DNA of 16,355 nucleotides, taken from the NCBI GenBank assembly GCA_026991065.1, contig JALXCG010000562.1, positions 1-16,355 of the forward strand, written 5' to 3'. Position numbers and translations under genes: made by a program. This DNA is from Gemmatimonadota bacterium (lineage in GTDB: Bacteria; GCA-2686955). Below the pieces are notes generated by a model. It saw nothing but the letters and a program-made list of their open reading frames with translations, had not been told where the DNA came from and searched no databases. Shown here one piece after another: positions 14,499 to 16,355 of the stretch (the first letter of the stretch is position 1; every line of letters begins with the position of its first letter).

Positions 14499-15194
14499 TC
14501 ACCCCGCGCCGGCGCAACCGACCACGGTCCGCAGGCGCCCCGCGGCTTCCCCCTGGCGCCGCCATGAAGGCAGGTTCCCCGGAGCGCAGCAGGTGCAGGG
14601 CGCGCGCGTGTGAAGCCTTCCCGAATCCACCCCGAGCGACTCCAACTCCCAGCGCAGTGCCGCCGCCAGATCCAGACGCGGGCCCGCTCCCGCCTGCGCC
14701 GGCGGCGCACAGACACCAGGATCAAACCGCTTCGCGAAGCGCGCCGCCAACTCGGCGCTCACCTCGTAGCAGCAGGGGCCGATGTGGGGACCGAGCACCA
14801 CGGTCAGCGCCGCGAGTGACTCCCGAAAAGCCGCCACCGCGCTGCGCGCCATCCCGCCCAGCACCCCGCGCCATCCCGCGTGCACCACCGCGATCTCCGC
14901 GGGCGCCAGCAGAATCAGCGGCACACAGTCCGCCGTAAGGATCTCCGCCCACTCACCAGGACGGCGCAAGATCACCCCGTCGGCGGCGCGCGGCTCGCCC
15001 CCCGCCGGCTGCCACTCCACCACTTCGGTGCCATGCACTTGACGCAACCGGCAAAGCCGGGCCGGATCCACCCCCAGATCCTCCAGGGCGGAATCTCCCC
15101 CTCGGCCGGCCGGTGGCAGCACCGCGTGAACCCAGCCCGCGATCCCCCGCAAAGCCGAGTGCTGCAGGAATCCCCTGCTCTCGAACCAGCCCAT
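14499..15194 (-). CDS. pgeF: PgeF/YfiH-family (laccase-domain) purine nucleoside phosphorylase-type protein
   Basis: DUF152/YfiH family, historically called polyphenol oxidase. Members act on purine nucleosides (LACC1) or in peptidoglycan editing (E. coli PgeF, removing wrongly incorporated residues from UDP-MurNAc). It has 231 residues, near normal. The metal-site residues are present: H54 in LRQVHGTEVV, C90 in LTADCVPLILLAP and H105 in AVVHAGWRGVLGG. GPHIGPCCYEVS (136-146) and the final CTCC/SWRRQG/GR blocks are also family marks. The end is slightly unusual: APGNLPSWRR replaces the usual FFSYRR pattern. ATG at 15192-15194 starts one base after the relA/spoT stop, so translation is coupled. 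Which of the two proposed activities applies cannot be seen. Confidence 0.93.
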   Translation of the reverse strand: MGWFESRGFLQHSALRGIAGWVHAVLPPAGRGGDSALEDLGVDPARLCRLRQVHGTEVVEWQPAGGEPRAADGVILRRPGEWAEILTADCVPLILLAPAEIAVVHAGWRGVLGGMARSAVAAFRESLAALTVVLGPHIGPCCYEVSAELAARFAKRFDPGVCAPPAQAGAGPRLDLAAALRWELESLGVDSGRLHTRAPCTCCAPGNLPSWRRQGEAAGRLRTVVGCAGAG

Positions 15195-15195
15195 A

Positions 15196-16355
15196 TCAGC
15201 GCCGCCCGGAGCGATCGCGCTCCTCCAGCCCCGCGGAGCGCCGCTGGATCGAGATCACCCCTTTCACCCGCCGCATCTCCCGCAGCACCCGCTTCAACTG
15301 CGCGCCGTTCACAATCTCGATCACGAAAGAGCCGTGCCCCTCCCCTTCGTTCGCTTCCACAGTCGCCGAGCGCACATTGATCCCCAGACGCGAAGTAACC
15401 TGCGTGAGGTCGAAAAGCAGGCCCGGCCGGTCACTGGCCACAACCTTCAACTCGACCAGAAAACGGTCCTCCTCATTGACCGCCCACTGCACCTCGACGC
15501 GCCGTTCGCTCTCGCCAAGGGCAAAAGAGTTGGGACACTCCACGCGGTGAATGGTCAGCCCGCGTCCCCGGGTGATGTAGCCGAACACCCGGTCTCCCGG
15601 AACCGGCTGGCAACACTCGGCCAGCCGCGTCATCACATCATCCACATCCTCAATGCGCAGCCCGCGGGCCGATCGACCGCGGTCGATCCAGTTGCCGAAA
15701 AGCTGCCGCGGCGAAGTGCGCGAGCGTGATTTCGGCGGATCGACCTGGTTCAGCACATGAACGCAGGAAACCTCCCCGTCCGCGATCGCTACATAGAGAT
15801 CTTCCACGGCATCAAAGCCCAGTTCCTGCACCTTCTCCTCGAAAGTGCGATTGTTCTTCAGCCGCAGATGGCGTTTCTTCGCTTCGCGCTCCAGCAACTC
15901 ACGCCCAACCACGATCGACTTGTCACGCATCGCCCGGCGCAGATACTGGCGGATTTTCGCCTTCGCACGACTGGTTCGCACCTTCTCCAGCCAATCGCGT
16001 GACGGGCGCTGACTCGGCGCGGTGATGATCTCCACCACGTCGCCGCTCTGCAACGGTGTGGAGAGCGGCGAAAACCGCCCGTTGATCTTCGCCCCCGCGC
16101 AGTGCATCCCCACCTCGGTGTGAATCGCAAAGGCGAAGTCGATCGGCGTCGCCCCTGCTGGCAAGCGCTTCAGATCCCCGCCGGGAGTCAACACAAAACA
16201 CTCGTCCTGGAAGAGATCAATCTTGAGCAGATCCATGAACTCATGTGGATCCTTCACCCCGCGTTGAGCTTCCAGGGTCTGCCGCAACCAGGCGAAACGG
16301 TCGTCATCCGCGGTGTGCCGGCGATTCTCCTTGTAGAGCCAGTGCGCCGCGATTC
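15196..16355 (-). CDS. relA: RelA/SpoT-type (p)ppGpp synthetase/hydrolase (5' part outside window)
   Basis: Stringent-response enzyme; only the C-terminal ~386 residues are visible and the reading frame is open at the right edge. The first residues, IAAHWLYKE, are the end of the synthetase domain (canonical GIAAHWxYKE). Next is the TGS domain (visible residues about 50-112: FVLTPGGDLKRLPAGATPIDF and FAIHTEVGMHCAGAKINGR). A helical linker follows, then the conserved-cysteine region (LAECCQPVPGDRVFGYITRG, CC at 247-248) and a C-terminal ACT domain (297-372, ELKVVASDRPGLLFDLTQVT). Full-length bifunctional Rsh enzymes are ~700-750 residues. HD hydrolase status cannot be judged from this window, so the relA/spoT/rsh name is provisional. 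pgeF follows one base after its stop. Confidence 0.96.
   Translation of the reverse strand, partial: IAAHWLYKENRRHTADDDRFAWLRQTLEAQRGVKDPHEFMDLLKIDLFQDECFVLTPGGDLKRLPAGATPIDFAFAIHTEVGMHCAGAKINGRFSPLSTPLQSGDVVEIITAPSQRPSRDWLEKVRTSRAKAKIRQYLRRAMRDKSIVVGRELLEREAKKRHLRLKNNRTFEEKVQELGFDAVEDLYVAIADGEVSCVHVLNQVDPPKSRSRTSPRQLFGNWIDRGRSARGLRIEDVDDVMTRLAECCQPVPGDRVFGYITRGRGLTIHRVECPNSFALGESERRVEVQWAVNEEDRFLVELKVVASDRPGLLFDLTQVTSRLGINVRSATVEANEGEGHGSFVIEIVNGAQLKRVLREMRRVKGVISIQRRSAGLEERDRSGRR

Overview
This is a GC-rich bacterial chromosome segment, almost entirely housekeeping in content. Every gene lies on the minus strand except one glycosyltransferase. The organism looks like a diderm (Gram-negative-type) bacterium: it encodes an outer-membrane-barrel-like protein ending in Phe and a secreted lamin-tail-domain protein with a Sec signal. 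The short EF-Ts, the acidic-tailed ribosomal protein S2 and the lamin-tail protein remind me of candidate phyla around the FCB/Eisenbacteria/Krumholzibacteria/deltaproteobacterial-type lineages. That placement is an impression, not a result. No mobile element, CRISPR array, tRNA or rRNA is visible.

Layout, read along the + coordinates. (1) 1-5612 is a compact tryptophan operon, trpE-trpG-trpD-trpC-trpF-trpB, transcribed leftward. Stop and start codons overlap at four of the five junctions, and trpB runs off the left edge. It covers chorismate to the tryptophan synthase beta step; trpA presumably follows outside the window. (2) 5703-6620 is a secreted lamin-tail-domain protein gene with its own intrinsic terminator, which insulates it from trpE. 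(3) 6621-7026 is a non-coding region between divergent genes, followed by the only + strand gene (about 7027-8175), a GT2 glycosyltransferase with an appended fibronectin-III-like domain. (4) 8178-12232 is the translation/UMP-kinase cluster rplM-rpsI-rpsB-tsf-pyrH-frr. It has a candidate promoter at 12341-12370 whose -35 box lies inside a perfect 18-bp palindrome, a leader that can fold, and further hairpins on both sides of rpsB. (5) 12384-16355 holds maf, dtd, an outer-membrane-like protein, pgeF and the 3' two-thirds or so of a RelA/SpoT-type (p)ppGpp gene, which enters from the right edge.

Together, the ribosomal/EF-Ts/RRF cluster, the stringent-response gene, the D-Tyr-tRNA deacylase and the Maf pyrophosphatase form a translation, nucleotide-quality and growth-control neighbourhood. 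The trp operon is an independent biosynthetic unit. I see no clear new multi-gene system. The points most worth a second look are the palindrome and alternative-pairing leader ahead of rplM, the structured rpsB-tsf spacer, the GT2-beta-sandwich fusion and the long acidic tail on S2.
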